This document shows, one piece after another, positions 29,069-40,403 of a stretch of 64,000 bases of DNA. How positions within the stretch are numbered: position 1 is the first letter of the stretch; each line of letters begins with the position of its first letter. Source of the stretch: an uncultured Flavobacteriales bacterium (lineage in GTDB: Bacteria; Bacteroidota; Bacteroidia; Flavobacteriales_D; Sanyastnellaceae); NCBI GenBank assembly GCA_943787435.1, contig CALSMK010000021.1, forward strand, positions 107,325-171,324, in the 5' to 3' direction. The notes beneath the pieces were generated by a model. That model did no database searches. It was not told the DNA's origin and saw only the letters and a program-made list of their open reading frames with translations. The position numbers and the translations under genes were made by a program.

Positions 29069-29746
29069 ATGGTTGGGAATTTTCTTTTGCGGCGCACAGC
29101 ATTGATGCTGACAGCAGTGTTCATGGCGCTGCCCTCTGATGGTCAAGGCGTCTGGAACCCCGATTACAACGGTGATGGCATCGTCACTTCAGCAGACTTA
29201 ACCGGCTTTTTGACGGCGTGGGAACAGTCCGTGGATTCCATCATCAAGTACCCTTGGGAGGTTCATTGTGACGCGCTCATGGAGGGGGAGGTGCCTGTGG
29301 ACAGCGTGGGATTTACCCTGGCTGCCATGGATGTCCAGCTCCGAGAAAACCAAGAAGGCGAGTTTGAATTGGATACCGCTTGGGTCGATCAAACTTGGAT
29401 GGTCACCAACATCCCTGTGGAGTTTAACCATGTTCGGTTTTTTGCGCCCACTCCATTTGTTACTGGGCAGGTCAGTTATCACCCGGACACAGATTCATAC
29501 ATCTGGTACATGGAGTTCAACGAGAGCTTGGCCATGACCCCAGAGGACAATCCAATGGGTGAGCTTCAAGAGGAAGGGTGGTTCGAAAACATTTTTGTGT
29601 TCGAAGAACTGTTCCCTCATGCAGAGTCCATTCTGCTTCCGCACGAAGGCGATTGGCATTTGGCCCCGCGATATACCGGAGGTGGATATGGCGATTACAC
29701 CTGGACGGTCTTGGACTTTTCGGTGGCCTTCTACGGGACACCTTGA
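29069..29746 (+). CDS. Secreted hypothetical protein with one N-terminal dockerin-like EF-hand motif
   Basis: Signal peptide followed by 'GVWNPDYNGDGIVTSADLTGFLTAWEQS'; remainder unrecognised. Confidence 0.6.
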   Translation: MVGNFLLRRTALMLTAVFMALPSDGQGVWNPDYNGDGIVTSADLTGFLTAWEQSVDSIIKYPWEVHCDALMEGEVPVDSVGFTLAAMDVQLRENQEGEFELDTAWVDQTWMVTNIPVEFNHVRFFAPTPFVTGQVSYHPDTDSYIWYMEFNESLAMTPEDNPMGELQEEGWFENIFVFEELFPHAESILLPHEGDWHLAPRYTGGGYGDYTWTVLDFSVAFYGTP

Positions 29747-29791
29747 TCAGTGCAACATTTGGCGCCGGATTGGGGTTGCATCTTTGACACC

Positions 29792-30820
29792 ATGAAGGGC
29801 ACTTTCATTTGGATTCGAACCACAGCATCGCTGGGGCTGTTGCTCCTCGCGATGGGCTGCTCGGATTCGGGGGAATGCTTGGATCCCGTTGAGGTGCCCA
29901 CCGCCTTGAATTTGGTTTCGCCGCCGACATTGGGAGAGCCCGAATTTCCAGAAGACAACGCGTTCGACGATGTCCGTTGGGCCTTGGGTAAGGCGCTGTT
30001 CTTTGACCAGAGATTGTCCTTAGACGGAGCGGTGAGCTGTGCCACGTGCCATGTTCCTGAAAAAGCCTTTGGCGCACCAGAGGCCGTGACGCCCGGTGCG
30101 TTCGGTGCAACTGGGGAGAGGAATTCTGCCACGTTGACCAACGTGGCCTACCAACCGCATTTCATGTCGGAAGGAGGAGTCCCCACCTTGGAAATGCAGG
30201 TTTTGGTTCCCCTGCAAGAGCCCACAGAAATGGCGCACAACATTGTGACTGTCTGCGAAGAGTTGGCCATTGATTATGAAGCCCAAGCCATGAATGCGTA
30301 CGGACGCGGTTTGGATCCTTTTGTCATGACCCGCGCTTTGGCCACGTTCGAACGGAGCCTGTTGAGCGGAAATTCCACCTGGGATCAGTGGCAAAATGGA
30401 GGCGCAGTAGAGGCTGCAGTGGAACGGGGCTATGCTTTGTTTGGTGGCGATGGATTGGGCTGTGATCGCTGCCATGCCCCTCCTTTTTTCACCACCCATG
30501 GGTTTGCCAACAACGGACTCGAAGGGGTTTCAGTGGACCCTGGTCGATGGCGCGTCACAGGCGAACCGGCAGACAGTGGCGCTTTCAAAATCCCCACACT
30601 CAGAAACATCGGTTTTACGGCGCCTTACATGCATGACGGGAGGTTCGAGGACCTGAATGCGGTGGTGAATCACTATGCGTCCGGGGGAGAGGGGCACGCT
30701 CACCAAGACACGGCTCTGGCGCCTTTTGCCTTGGACGAGCAGGAGCATTCTGACCTGTTGGCCTTCCTGTTTTCCCTAAATGATACTGCATTCGTCAACG
30801 ATGCCCGTTGGCAGCCTTGA
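29792..30820 (+). CDS. Di-haem cytochrome c peroxidase / MauG family lipoprotein
   Basis: Lipobox 'LLLAMGCSDSG'; CxxCH motifs 'AVSCATCHVPEKAF' and 'LGCDRCHAPPFF'; 'FKIPTLRNIGFTAPYMHDGRFEDLNAVVNHY'. Confidence 0.92.
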   Translation: MKGTFIWIRTTASLGLLLLAMGCSDSGECLDPVEVPTALNLVSPPTLGEPEFPEDNAFDDVRWALGKALFFDQRLSLDGAVSCATCHVPEKAFGAPEAVTPGAFGATGERNSATLTNVAYQPHFMSEGGVPTLEMQVLVPLQEPTEMAHNIVTVCEELAIDYEAQAMNAYGRGLDPFVMTRALATFERSLLSGNSTWDQWQNGGAVEAAVERGYALFGGDGLGCDRCHAPPFFTTHGFANNGLEGVSVDPGRWRVTGEPADSGAFKIPTLRNIGFTAPYMHDGRFEDLNAVVNHYASGGEGHAHQDTALAPFALDEQEHSDLLAFLFSLNDTAFVNDARWQP

Positions 30821-32318
30821 CCTGCGTAATTTGGTGACTGCCTTGAGTCGTTTTCATTCCTCCCTTTCGCGCATTTCCCTTTTGGGGGTGCTGTTTGTGC
30901 CATTCATGGCGCTCGCCCAGCCAGATGATCCTGGAGACTTGAACTTGGCGCCGCTCCGGAGCTGGATCAAGGTCAATTGGTACGATGGCCAATTCACCAA
31001 CTTGGGCTACAACCAAGCCCGCATCCAGATGTATGGATTTGTGGATGCTTACGATGGTGAAATTGAGTGCATTTATACGGGGTTTCAGCAAGAGAGTGGG
31101 TTTGTCACTTACCCCAACCCCATCAACGCAGAGCACATTGTTCCACAGTCATTTTATGGTTCTGCCTCTCCCATGAAATCCGACATTTGGTCGATTCGTC
31201 CGTGTCATGGCTCTGCCAACTCTGCGCGTTCCAACGACGGTTATGGTGAAGTGCCCGACGGAGAAGCTCAGTGGTATGGGGTCTCCAGTTCGGGGGCTTA
31301 TTTGAGTACGGGCTCAGAGCCTTCTAACTCGATTGAGTTTAGTGAGGGTTCTGGCGACGTTTGGGAGCCGCGCGAGGAGGTCAAAGGCGATGTGGCCCGA
31401 AGTGTTTTTTACTTCTACACCATGTACCCCACTCAGGCAGGAGACATCTCTGGTTTGGCCGACCCTGCGGTCCTGTATCAATGGCATTTGGACGATCCTG
31501 TGGCCCCTGAGGAATTGACCCGAAACAACCGTGCAGAGACTGCCCAAGGCAATCGAAATCCCTACGTCGACCACCCCGAGTGGGTGTATGATGCTTGGTT
31601 CTGGGAGCCTCCAGCGGACATCCCGGGGTGCACGTCCTCCTCGGCTTGCAACTACGACGCAGAGGCCACCTTAAACGATGGCAGTTGCCTGACTGTGGGC
31701 ATGTCTTGCAATGACGGAAATTCCTCCACATTTAACGACGTCTACACCGACTGTGGAGCACCCAACTTCGGATGTGAGGGAGAACCTGTGGTCGCATTGG
31801 GTTGCACATCGGGATCGGCGTGCAACTACGATGTCTCTGCCAATCTAAACGATGGGAGTTGTGTCTTTGAAGGTGACCCCTGTGACGATGGGGACGCGAT
31901 GACATTCAATGACATGTACACCGATTGCAGCGGTCCAGACTACGGTTGTTTGGGAACGCCCATCACCATTCTTGGCTGCATGTCAGGGTCGGCGTGCAAC
32001 TTTGACCCCGCGGCCAATTTGAGCGATGGCAGCTGCATCTTTGAAGGTGACCCTTGCGACGATGGTGATGCGACGACCTACGACGACAACTACACCAATT
32101 GTTCCGCATTGAATTTCGGCTGTGCGGGCACGCCGTCGGTGGACGATTGTCCCGCAGATTTAGACGGCGACGGCATTGTGGCTGTCGGCGATGTATTGTC
32201 ACTCCTTGGTGAATTCGGTTGTCTTGCGGAATGCAACAATGACATCACCGGGGACGGTCAGGTCACCACAGCCGACATGTTGGCCATGTTGGCGGACTTT
32301 GGCCAAATTTGCCCTTGA
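30801..32318 (+). CDS. Secreted endonuclease I family nuclease with CNY/DGSC Cys repeats and C-terminal dockerin-like module
   Basis: 'INAEHIVPQSFYGSASPMKSDIWSIRPCHGSANSARSNDGYGEVPDGEAQWYG'; three 'GC.SxSACNYDxxAxLxDGSC' repeats; ends 'CPADLDGDGIVAVGDVLSLLGEFGCLAECNNDITGDGQVTTADMLAMLADFGQICP*'. Confidence 0.9.
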   Translation: MPVGSLDLRNLVTALSRFHSSLSRISLLGVLFVPFMALAQPDDPGDLNLAPLRSWIKVNWYDGQFTNLGYNQARIQMYGFVDAYDGEIECIYTGFQQESGFVTYPNPINAEHIVPQSFYGSASPMKSDIWSIRPCHGSANSARSNDGYGEVPDGEAQWYGVSSSGAYLSTGSEPSNSIEFSEGSGDVWEPREEVKGDVARSVFYFYTMYPTQAGDISGLADPAVLYQWHLDDPVAPEELTRNNRAETAQGNRNPYVDHPEWVYDAWFWEPPADIPGCTSSSACNYDAEATLNDGSCLTVGMSCNDGNSSTFNDVYTDCGAPNFGCEGEPVVALGCTSGSACNYDVSANLNDGSCVFEGDPCDDGDAMTFNDMYTDCSGPDYGCLGTPITILGCMSGSACNFDPAANLSDGSCIFEGDPCDDGDATTYDDNYTNCSALNFGCAGTPSVDDCPADLDGDGIVAVGDVLSLLGEFGCLAECNNDITGDGQVTTADMLAMLADFGQICP

Positions 32319-34915
32319 TGTCAAGAATTACATTCACGAAGACCTCGGCCTGCGCCTCTGCGTGGCTGACTGTGTGTTGTTTCATGGTCTCTGCCCAAGT
32401 GCCCACTCCGGTGGACTTTCTGGGCTACGAACTCGGCGACCGATTTACCCGGCACCACAAAGTTGTGGATTACGCCCAAACCCTATCTGCAGGGTCCGAC
32501 AAGGCCTCGTGGGTGGCGTATGGAAAGACGTCTGAGTACCGGGATCTTGGCTTGTTGATCATTGCCTCGCCAGAAAACCAAGGTCGCCTTGAGGCCTTGC
32601 GCGAAGCGAACCTCGCGCGGGCTGAAGGCAGGGGGCTTGACGCAGATGATCCCGGCATTGTGTTTGTCTGGCTGAGCTACAACGTCCATGGCAACGAAGC
32701 GGTTTGCACCGAGGCGGCCATGCGGACCATGCACGCTTTGGTCTCGGGAACCGACGCAGGAGGGCGAGATGTCAGCGCGTGGTTGGACAATGCCGTGGTC
32801 ATAGTGGACCCTTGTGTGAATCCAGACGGACGCGATCGTTATGTGGCCTTCCAGGACCGCACCTCGGGAATGACAGCCAATGCCGATCCGGGGACCGTGG
32901 AGCACGACGAGCCTTGGCCAGGGGGGCGGAGCAATCACTTCATGTTTGACATGAACCGGGATTGGGCATGGCAAACCCAAGTGGAAACCCAAGCTCGGGT
33001 ATCGGCTTACCGCCATTGGATGCCTCAAGTTCATGTGGACTTTCATGAACAGGGGGTCAACTCCCCGTATTATTTCGCTCCAGCAGCAGAACCTTTTCAT
33101 CGGATCATCTCTCCTTGGCAGCGCAGATGCCAAGAACACATTGGCGCCAACAACGCCAAGTGGTTTGATTCTCGGGGTGCTTTGTACTTCACCAGGGAGG
33201 TTTTCGATTTGTTCTATCCCGCATACGGTGACACTTGGCCACTGTATAATGGAGCCATTGGCATGACCTACGAACAAGGGGGGAGTGGCCGTGCCGGCCG
33301 CGCCATCGTGACCAACTTGGGCGACACCCTCACCTTGGCGTATCGCATTTTGAACCACCACGAGGCGGGACTGAGTACCGTCGAAGAAAGCGCGTCCCGA
33401 GCAGGGGAATTGGTGGAGGAATTTGCCCAATACCACCAGCGTAACGTCGAGGCGCCCTTTGGCAAATACCGCAGCTACATTTTTCCTGCAGGACAAGACG
33501 CAGCGAAAATGAAAGAGCTCTGCCGCTTGCTGGACGCCAATGGCATCGAGTATGGAACAGCGCCTGCGACAGAAGGGGTGCGGTGCTACAATTATGGCAC
33601 AGGAGAGCAGGAAAAGCGATCCGTGAAACCAGGGGCACTGCTTCTGGATGCAAGGCAATCCCACAGCAGCATCCTTCAAGTACTCATGGATCCCGATCCT
33701 GAACTCAGCGACAGCATGACTTACGACATCACGTCTTGGGCCTTGCCCCATGCTTTGGGTCTGGAGGCTTACGCCACGGCATCTGCCATGAGGGTGACCG
33801 GAGAATGGGTGAACCCCAGTGCCGCAGAGCCAGCCAAAGTGCAAGGGGTGCCCTATGCGTGGGTGTTGCCTGGGGGAGGAGCCGATGCCATGCGTGGGTT
33901 GGCTTCATTGCTTCAGGATGGCGTGACCGTTCGTCGCGCAGATTCAGGTTTCACCTTGGATGGTTACGCCTTTGAGGCTGGCGATTTTGTGGTCACCCGG
34001 AGGAACAACGAAGGGGTTCAAGGACTGGCAGAAGCCATGGGTCGAGCGGCAGAGGCAGCCGGAGAGGCGGTGGTGCCTGTGGGTTCTGGCCGCGTGACCA
34101 CCGGGCATGACTTGGGCAGCAGCCACTATGACGCCATTCAAGCACCACGCGTGGCCACCCTCATGGGGCCTGGGGTGAGTTCACTGAGTGCTGGTGAGAT
34201 TTGGCACCATTTTGAGTCGATTTTGAATTATCCCATCGACCGGGTGGGGGGATTGGATGAATTGGATCTGGAGACTTATGACGTGGTGGTGTTGCCCAGT
34301 GGCTGGTACCGCATGGATGAAGACGACCGAAGCGGGTTGGCAGAGTGGGTCAGGAACGGCGGGCAGCTGGTGGCCGTTGGCGGCGCATGTAGCGCTTTTG
34401 CCGGCCAAGAGGGCTGGGGTCTGCAGCGGTATGCGGACGGCGAGCGCGCTCAAATCGAAGGGGAGAATGAGCGTGTCCAAGAGGCCGCAGATGAGCGCAA
34501 CGCCCACGACAATGCGGCCCAAGGTTTGGATGTCCTTCCCTTTTCTGAACAGGGCAGGGACCGGCTGCGTTACGATTTGCCAGGGGCCATTTTTAAAGCA
34601 GCGGTGGACAACACTCATCCCTTGGCCGACTCCTATGGAGAGGTCTATATGACGTTGCGCACCTCAAGCCGTCGTTTTGCCTCTTTGGAAGAGGGCAATG
34701 TGGCGGTGCTCCCCCCTTCGGAAGGCGGGGTCCCGTTCAGCGGCCACGCTGGAGAAATGACCATTCCTGCCCAAGCCGGTTCTTTGGTGGCCGGGGTCCA
34801 CAACATGGGCAGAGGAAGTGTTGTCTATTTGGTGGACAACCCCCTCTTTCGCGCATTTTGGAAGTCCGGACATCGCCTCTTCGACAACGCCGTTTTCCTC
34901 GGTCCCTCGATGTGA
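32318..34915 (+). CDS. M14 family zinc carboxypeptidase
   Basis: 'FVWLSYNVHGNEAVCTEAAMRTMHAL' (HGNE), 'DPCVNPDGRDRY', 'FDMNRDWAWQTQVETQARVSAYRHWMPQVHVDFHEQG', 'YEQGGSGRAGRA'. Confidence 0.9.
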   Translation: MSRITFTKTSACASAWLTVCCFMVSAQVPTPVDFLGYELGDRFTRHHKVVDYAQTLSAGSDKASWVAYGKTSEYRDLGLLIIASPENQGRLEALREANLARAEGRGLDADDPGIVFVWLSYNVHGNEAVCTEAAMRTMHALVSGTDAGGRDVSAWLDNAVVIVDPCVNPDGRDRYVAFQDRTSGMTANADPGTVEHDEPWPGGRSNHFMFDMNRDWAWQTQVETQARVSAYRHWMPQVHVDFHEQGVNSPYYFAPAAEPFHRIISPWQRRCQEHIGANNAKWFDSRGALYFTREVFDLFYPAYGDTWPLYNGAIGMTYEQGGSGRAGRAIVTNLGDTLTLAYRILNHHEAGLSTVEESASRAGELVEEFAQYHQRNVEAPFGKYRSYIFPAGQDAAKMKELCRLLDANGIEYGTAPATEGVRCYNYGTGEQEKRSVKPGALLLDARQSHSSILQVLMDPDPELSDSMTYDITSWALPHALGLEAYATASAMRVTGEWVNPSAAEPAKVQGVPYAWVLPGGGADAMRGLASLLQDGVTVRRADSGFTLDGYAFEAGDFVVTRRNNEGVQGLAEAMGRAAEAAGEAVVPVGSGRVTTGHDLGSSHYDAIQAPRVATLMGPGVSSLSAGEIWHHFESILNYPIDRVGGLDELDLETYDVVVLPSGWYRMDEDDRSGLAEWVRNGGQLVAVGGACSAFAGQEGWGLQRYADGERAQIEGENERVQEAADERNAHDNAAQGLDVLPFSEQGRDRLRYDLPGAIFKAAVDNTHPLADSYGEVYMTLRTSSRRFASLEEGNVAVLPPSEGGVPFSGHAGEMTIPAQAGSLVAGVHNMGRGSVVYLVDNPLFRAFWKSGHRLFDNAVFLGPSM

Positions 34916-37900
34916 TCAGTTGCAGAGGTTGGTGAAGGCGGAGATGACCAAAAGTCCATCGGCCATGTTCACCACGCCATCTTCATTCAAGTCGCCGACA
35001 CAGCTTCCTGAACAGCCAAAGTTGGTCAGGACCGCAAGGATGTCGAAGATGTCGACCATGCCGCTTCCGTCGATGTCTTCTGGACAACCGTTCTGGAAAA
35101 CCAAACTCAATTCAGTGGCCACAGGAGTGGATCCATTGGGCTCCCGGTACTGAATGTTGCAGTCCAACACCACCGTTCCATCCGTGGTGAGCTGAGCAAT
35201 TAGGACCCGGCCATTGGCATCGGGTGAGGTGCCGATCACATCTCCAGGAATCGCCAGCCAGCTTCCGCCTGCCACTTCATCCGAGGTCAAGTCGTCTCCA
35301 GCTTCAAATGACGCCAAGTCTAGACCCACTGTGTTGACGTTGCCGTCCGCACTTGTTTCTGCGCCAATGGTGATCCAGCTGTCAAATTGCAGGGAAGGGA
35401 AGTCCCCGAGTAGTGCGGGGTTGATCTCGTCTCCAACCGCTGCCCCCAGCGGGTCTTGGTACCAACTGGTGGATGTACTCAAGTCAATGGGGCTGGCCGA
35501 TGTGCCATACAGAGACAGCAGGTCCACTCCCGGATTGCTGAACACGGCATAAACCCGCCAGGTGTTGAGGCCGGCGCCCGCTCCACCCTCGGAAACAAGA
35601 TCCGCTGTCAAGCCCGTAAAACTCCCTTGCATGTAATGTGCAGCTTCCGTCGTTGTCGGTCGCCGTGTCGTCGTAGTTGGAGGCATTGGGGTCGTTGCAA
35701 CCTGCAATTTCATCGGTGTCACAGATGCCATCACCGTCGCTGTCCAAAGCGCAGTTCCGCCAGCAAACTCCGAGTGCATCGAGTTGGTTGCCATTGCAGT
35801 CGCAGTCTCCTGCGGGGATGTCGTTGCATCCGCATTCGAAAGTCGCTCCAGGACCATTGCAAACGCCGCAAGCATCAGGTGTGCCAATGCAGTCGTCTAC
35901 ATCGTCACAAATGCCATCTGAGTCCGCGTCTGCACTGCACGTTCCGCCGCAGACATTGATGGCGTCCATTGACTGCCATTGCAGTCGCAGTCGCCTTCAG
36001 GAATGTCGCTGCAGCCGCAATCGTAGATGGCGCCAGGGCCATTGCAGATGCCGCACGCGTCGAGTTCCCCCAAGCATTCATCATCGGTATCACAGATGCC
36101 GTCGTTGTCGGAGTCCGCAGGGCAGTCACCGCCACAAACACCGAGGCGTCGTCTTGAGTTTGCCATTGCAGTCGCAGTCTCCTAAGGGAATGTCGGTACA
36201 ACCGCATTCCAGAATGGCGCCAGGTCCTCCACAACCCCACAAGCATCGAGGTCGAGGCATTCGGTGGCAGAGGGGTCGGTGTAGTTGCAAGCTGCGATGT
36301 CGGTGCAGTTGTCGAGGTCGTCACACAAGCCATCGCTGTCCGAATCAATGCAATTGGAGACACCTATGAGGCGCACATCATCGAAGAAAACGACCTCGCC
36401 GTTGGCGTTGGTGCGGGTCACGATTCGCAATTGGACCTCATTGGCATCGGCCAAGCTCACTGGTGCGATTTCGACCGTTCCAAAGTCGTTTTGGATGGAC
36501 GCCAAAACCACGGTTTCGCCATCCAGGATGGCTTCAAATCGCACAAAGTCCGCATTTTCCCAATCGCCTGTTTCTCTCAGGTTAACCGAGGCTTGTAGGT
36601 CTGTGAATCCCAGAGGCGTCGATCTCCCGCGACGTCCACGTGCAATCGAAGTCGAGGTCCTTGCCTGCAAAGGCCGTGTCCCCATTGAGGGTGGTCACCG
36701 TGTAGAAGTAGTCCGTTGCCCCGCCTACATGTGATGCTCCACTCGGTCTCGCTCGCGGCTGAATTCGATGAGCCGTTGTAGCCGTATCCCAGGCTGGCGA
36801 ATCCACCAAAGGTCTCCTCCCAAATGGTGGTTGGACCGGATCCTTGACAACCGAAGTTGGGTGCGCTGCAGTCGGTGTATACGTCGCCGAAGGTGAGGGC
36901 ATCCCCGTCATCGCAAGGCGTTCCGAGCAAAATGCAAGAGCCATCATCTGAGGAGGCAGCGGCGTCATAATTGCACGCCGCAGCATTCGTGCATCCCGGA
37001 GAGAGGGCCGCGAAGTACCAGGCGCGGAAAACGAGCGTCGGATCATCCACGTATGGATTGCGGTTGCCCTGCGCCGTCTCGATGCGGTCGTTGCGCTGCA
37101 CCTCGAAGGCACTCACCGGGTCGGCGAGGTGCCAGTCGTAGAGTGTTTGGGGGTCGCAGACGCCCGAGAGGTCACCTGCTTGGGTGGGGTACATCGTATA
37201 GAAATAGTACACTGCCCGGGCCACGTCACCTTTTTGAGACTCTCGGGGTTCCCAGACACCGCCAGAGCGCTCACTGAAGTCATCGGGGTTGGCGGGGATG
37301 GTGCCCGTGCTGATGTAGTTTCCTTGGCCATCGACACCATACCATTGGGCGGTGGCGTCATCCACTTCGCCGTAAGGATTATTGGAGCGGGCGGAGTTGG
37401 GAGAGCCGTGCGCGGGGCGCAAACTCCAGATGTCAGAGCGCATGGGACTGATCGAACCATAATAACTCTGGGGCACCAGGTGCTCCGCATTGATCGGGTC
37501 GGGGAAGGTCACGAATTCAGCGGCCTGTTGGAATCCCGTGTAGACGCATTCGATTTGGCTCCCGACTTCATCCACCGAGCCATACATCTGCTCGCGGGCG
37601 CTGTTGTAACCGAGGTCAGTGTGCAGTCCGTCGTACCAATTGGTCTTGAGCCAATCGCGCAGGGGCTGTAAGGTCAAGTCTGTAGGTGGCGTCGGCGGAG
37701 CACTCGTCAGGTTGGGCCTGAGAACGAAGAGGCCTTCGTTGATGTGGCTGACGATGACATTTCCAGAGGCAAAGAAGGGGTATGCCGTCCAAGCTCCACT
37801 GAAACTGGGCCGCAGTCCGATGCGGGGTACACGTCGAAATGGGCCACTTCTGTCAGCTGTTCCAGCGAACCCACGGATTGTCCAAGCTCCAGGACGCGCA

Positions 37901-38870
37901 TTCCAGCCCGGTAGTTGGCTTGGTAACAATGGCCCTCGTGGTTGTAGAGGTTGTGATCAATGGCCGGGGTGGAGCCAAGGTGCGTTCCGATCAAGGTGGG
38001 GTTGTCCAAATCCAGAAACGTCCCAGATGTAGGTGCGCGTGTTCACACTGCCTTCATCCCCTTCATCATTGACCAGAAGGTAGCGTGAGTCTTCGGTTAA
38101 CCACCCTTGGTGGGTGTAGTTGGAAGCAGCGTAGCCGGAATTGCTCAACAAAATGGCATCTGTGGGGTCGGTGACATCCACGATGGCCACTGTGTTTTCA
38201 TTGAAAGCGAAGCAAATTTCCTTGCCCACGTGTTCTGCATCTGGGCCATCGTAGTTCACGATTTGTGCATCGTGGGTGTAGCCATCTTCCGCAAAGCTGC
38301 CAATCAGGCTGGGCGACGTGGGGTTGGACAAGTCCAAGATGTGCAGGCCTCCGCTGAACGTGTTGCTGCCCACAGCATAAGCCCGGCCGCTCTCTTCATT
38401 GATGGCGATGTTGTGGGCATTGCCAAACCCGGCATAGTGGCCGTCCTCTGTGAAGGTGATGGGCGGATTGGGCACATTGCGCAACCGTGTCAAATCAAAG
38501 ACTTGCAGACCGTGGCCTGTGGCTTCAGAGACGATGTATGCATGGTTGTTGTACACCTTCACATCCCGCCACAAAGAACTGCCGGTGTGCGAGGGGAGCA
38601 GGCCCACCACGACAGGGGAGGTGGGGCTGTGACATCCACAAAAGCAGTGGTTCCCGCCATGCCCACTATGGCATACTCGCTGCCATCCAATGGGTCGGTC
38701 CATCCCCACAGGTCTTCCGCATCTCCACCGCCGAGATTGGACGATGGCACAAAGCCCATCAGGTCGACCAAGTCGCAAGGGTACCCAGCGGCAAAGCCGT
38801 TTTCACATGGGGTTTGCGCCCCTGAGGTCAGTGTCCCTATGAGGCCAGCAGTGAGAAGAAGAAGTCTCAT
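34916..38870 (-). pseudogene. Giant secreted protein: LVIVD/choice-of-anchor-B domain + endonuclease I + CNY repeats + DCDCNGNQ Cys/Asp repeats + dockerin-like C-terminus; multiple frameshifts
   Basis: Colinear minus ORFs in changing frames: 38559-38870 (signal peptide, '[16 protein letters not shown]'), 37957-38778 ('[40 protein letters not shown]'), 37707-38009, 36577-37929 (endonuclease I 'INAEHLVPQSYYGSISPMRSDIW'), 36182-36685, 35897-36166, 35484-35969, 34916-35887 (ends 'CPEDIDGSGMVDIFDILAVLTNFGCSGSCVGDLNEDGVVNMADGLLVISAFTNLCN*'). Confidence 0.8.
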
Positions 38871-38873
38871 GAA

Positions 38874-40403
38874 TCAGAAGCAGGATGTGCTGAATGCACT
38901 GAGAACAGAGAGGATGTCGTTGACGCCAACCACATCGTCACCATCGAGGTCACCCACACAAGATGGTCCGGTGCAACCAAAGCTGGAAAGCAAGGTGAGG
39001 ATGTCGTCCACAGCGACAAGGCCATCGCCATTGATGTCCTCTGGACAGTTGTTGGGGAAGACCAGCGTCAATATCAACCGCCTGTGGATTGGTGCCGTCC
39101 GCTGCCCGGTATTGAATGTTGCAGTTCAATGTGACGGTGCCGTCAGTGGTGAACTGACCGATCAACACCCGGCCGTTGGCGTCAGGGAATGCTGTGGGCT
39201 CTTGATCTGGGAAGACAAACCAACTTCCACCCAGCTGTCGGGTCTGAAGTCAACGCGCCACCGGCATTCGAAGGTGGAGTAGTCCATGCCGATTGGATTG
39301 AAACCGGAGATGCTCTGAGTTGTCCGAAGCCCAATGGTCGACATAGCTGTCCCACTCCAGATTGGGGAAGCCACCGAAGAGCAGTTCGTTGGTGCCTCGG
39401 CAGTCGGTCCACCCATTTCTCTTGATAGAACGTGGTGGTGGTGGACACAGAAATGGGGTTGGATGCCGTTCCGTATACCGAGATCAGTTGGTCATTCGGG
39501 TTGCTGAATTGCGCGTACACCCTGAAGGTGTGGGTTCCTTGCTCCACACTGTTCAGCTCATATGCTTCGGCCACGAGTCCGTCGAAGGAGGCGGGCAGAT
39601 AGGTGCAGCTTCCGTCGTTGTCGGTGGCATTCGGGTCATAGTTGTCGGCCAGTGGGTCATCGCAACCGGGCACTTCGTCGGTGTCACAAACGCCGTCGCC
39701 ATCAATGTCGGACGTGCAATCCCCGCCACAGACGCCAGCAGCGTCTTGTTGGTTTCCGTCGCAGTCACAGTCTCCTGTGGGGATGTCGCTAGCAACCGCA
39801 TTCGTAGATGGCGCCAGGGCCATTGCAAACCCCACAGGCGTCGAGGGTACCGACGCAGTCGTCCACGTCGTCACAGATGCCATCTTGGTCTGCATCCGCA
39901 GCACAGTCGCCACCGCACTCGTCCAGGGCGTCGAGTTGGTTTCCGTCGCAGTCACAGTCTCCTTCAGGGATGTCGGAGCACCCACAGTCGTAGATGTCGC
40001 CAGGACCATTGCAAATGCCACAGGCATCGAGGTCTCCGACGCAGTCGTCCACGTCGTCACAGATGCCATCTTGGTCTGCGTCTGCAGCGCAGTCACCACC
40101 GCATTCGTTCAGGGCGTCCAGTTGGTTTCCGTCACAGTCGCAGTCTCCCGCGGGGATCTCCGTGCAGCCACAGTCGTAGATGTCGCCGGGGCCGTTACAG
40201 ACGCCACAGGCAGTCGAGGGTTCCCACGCAGTCGTCCACGTCGTCACAGATGCCGTCTTGGTCGGCGTCAGCTGAACAGTCGCCTCCGCAATTGCCCAAG
40301 GCGTCGAGTTGGTTCCCATCGCAGTCGCAGTCACCAGCAGGGATTTCGGTGCAACCGCAGTCGTAGATATCGCCAGGTCCGCCACACACGCCGCAGACGT
40401 CAT
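38874..40403 (-). pseudogene. Frameshifted 3' part of the giant M43 protein (Cys/Asp repeats, terminal domain, dockerin-like C-terminus)
   Basis: Continues the repeat register of 40195-44898: 39789-40403 ('[38 protein letters not shown]'), 39182-40099, 38950-39168, 38874-39077 ('CPEDINGDGLVAVDDILTLLSSFGCTGPSCVGDLDGDDVVGVNDILSVLSAFSTSCF*'). Confidence 0.75.

Noticed and set aside
32483-33844. Minus ORF of 453 aa
   Set aside because: Antisense to the M14 carboxypeptidase; no recognisable features.
38107-39282. Plus ORF of 391 aa
   Set aside because: Antisense to the frameshifted LVIVD and M43 genes; no recognisable domain.
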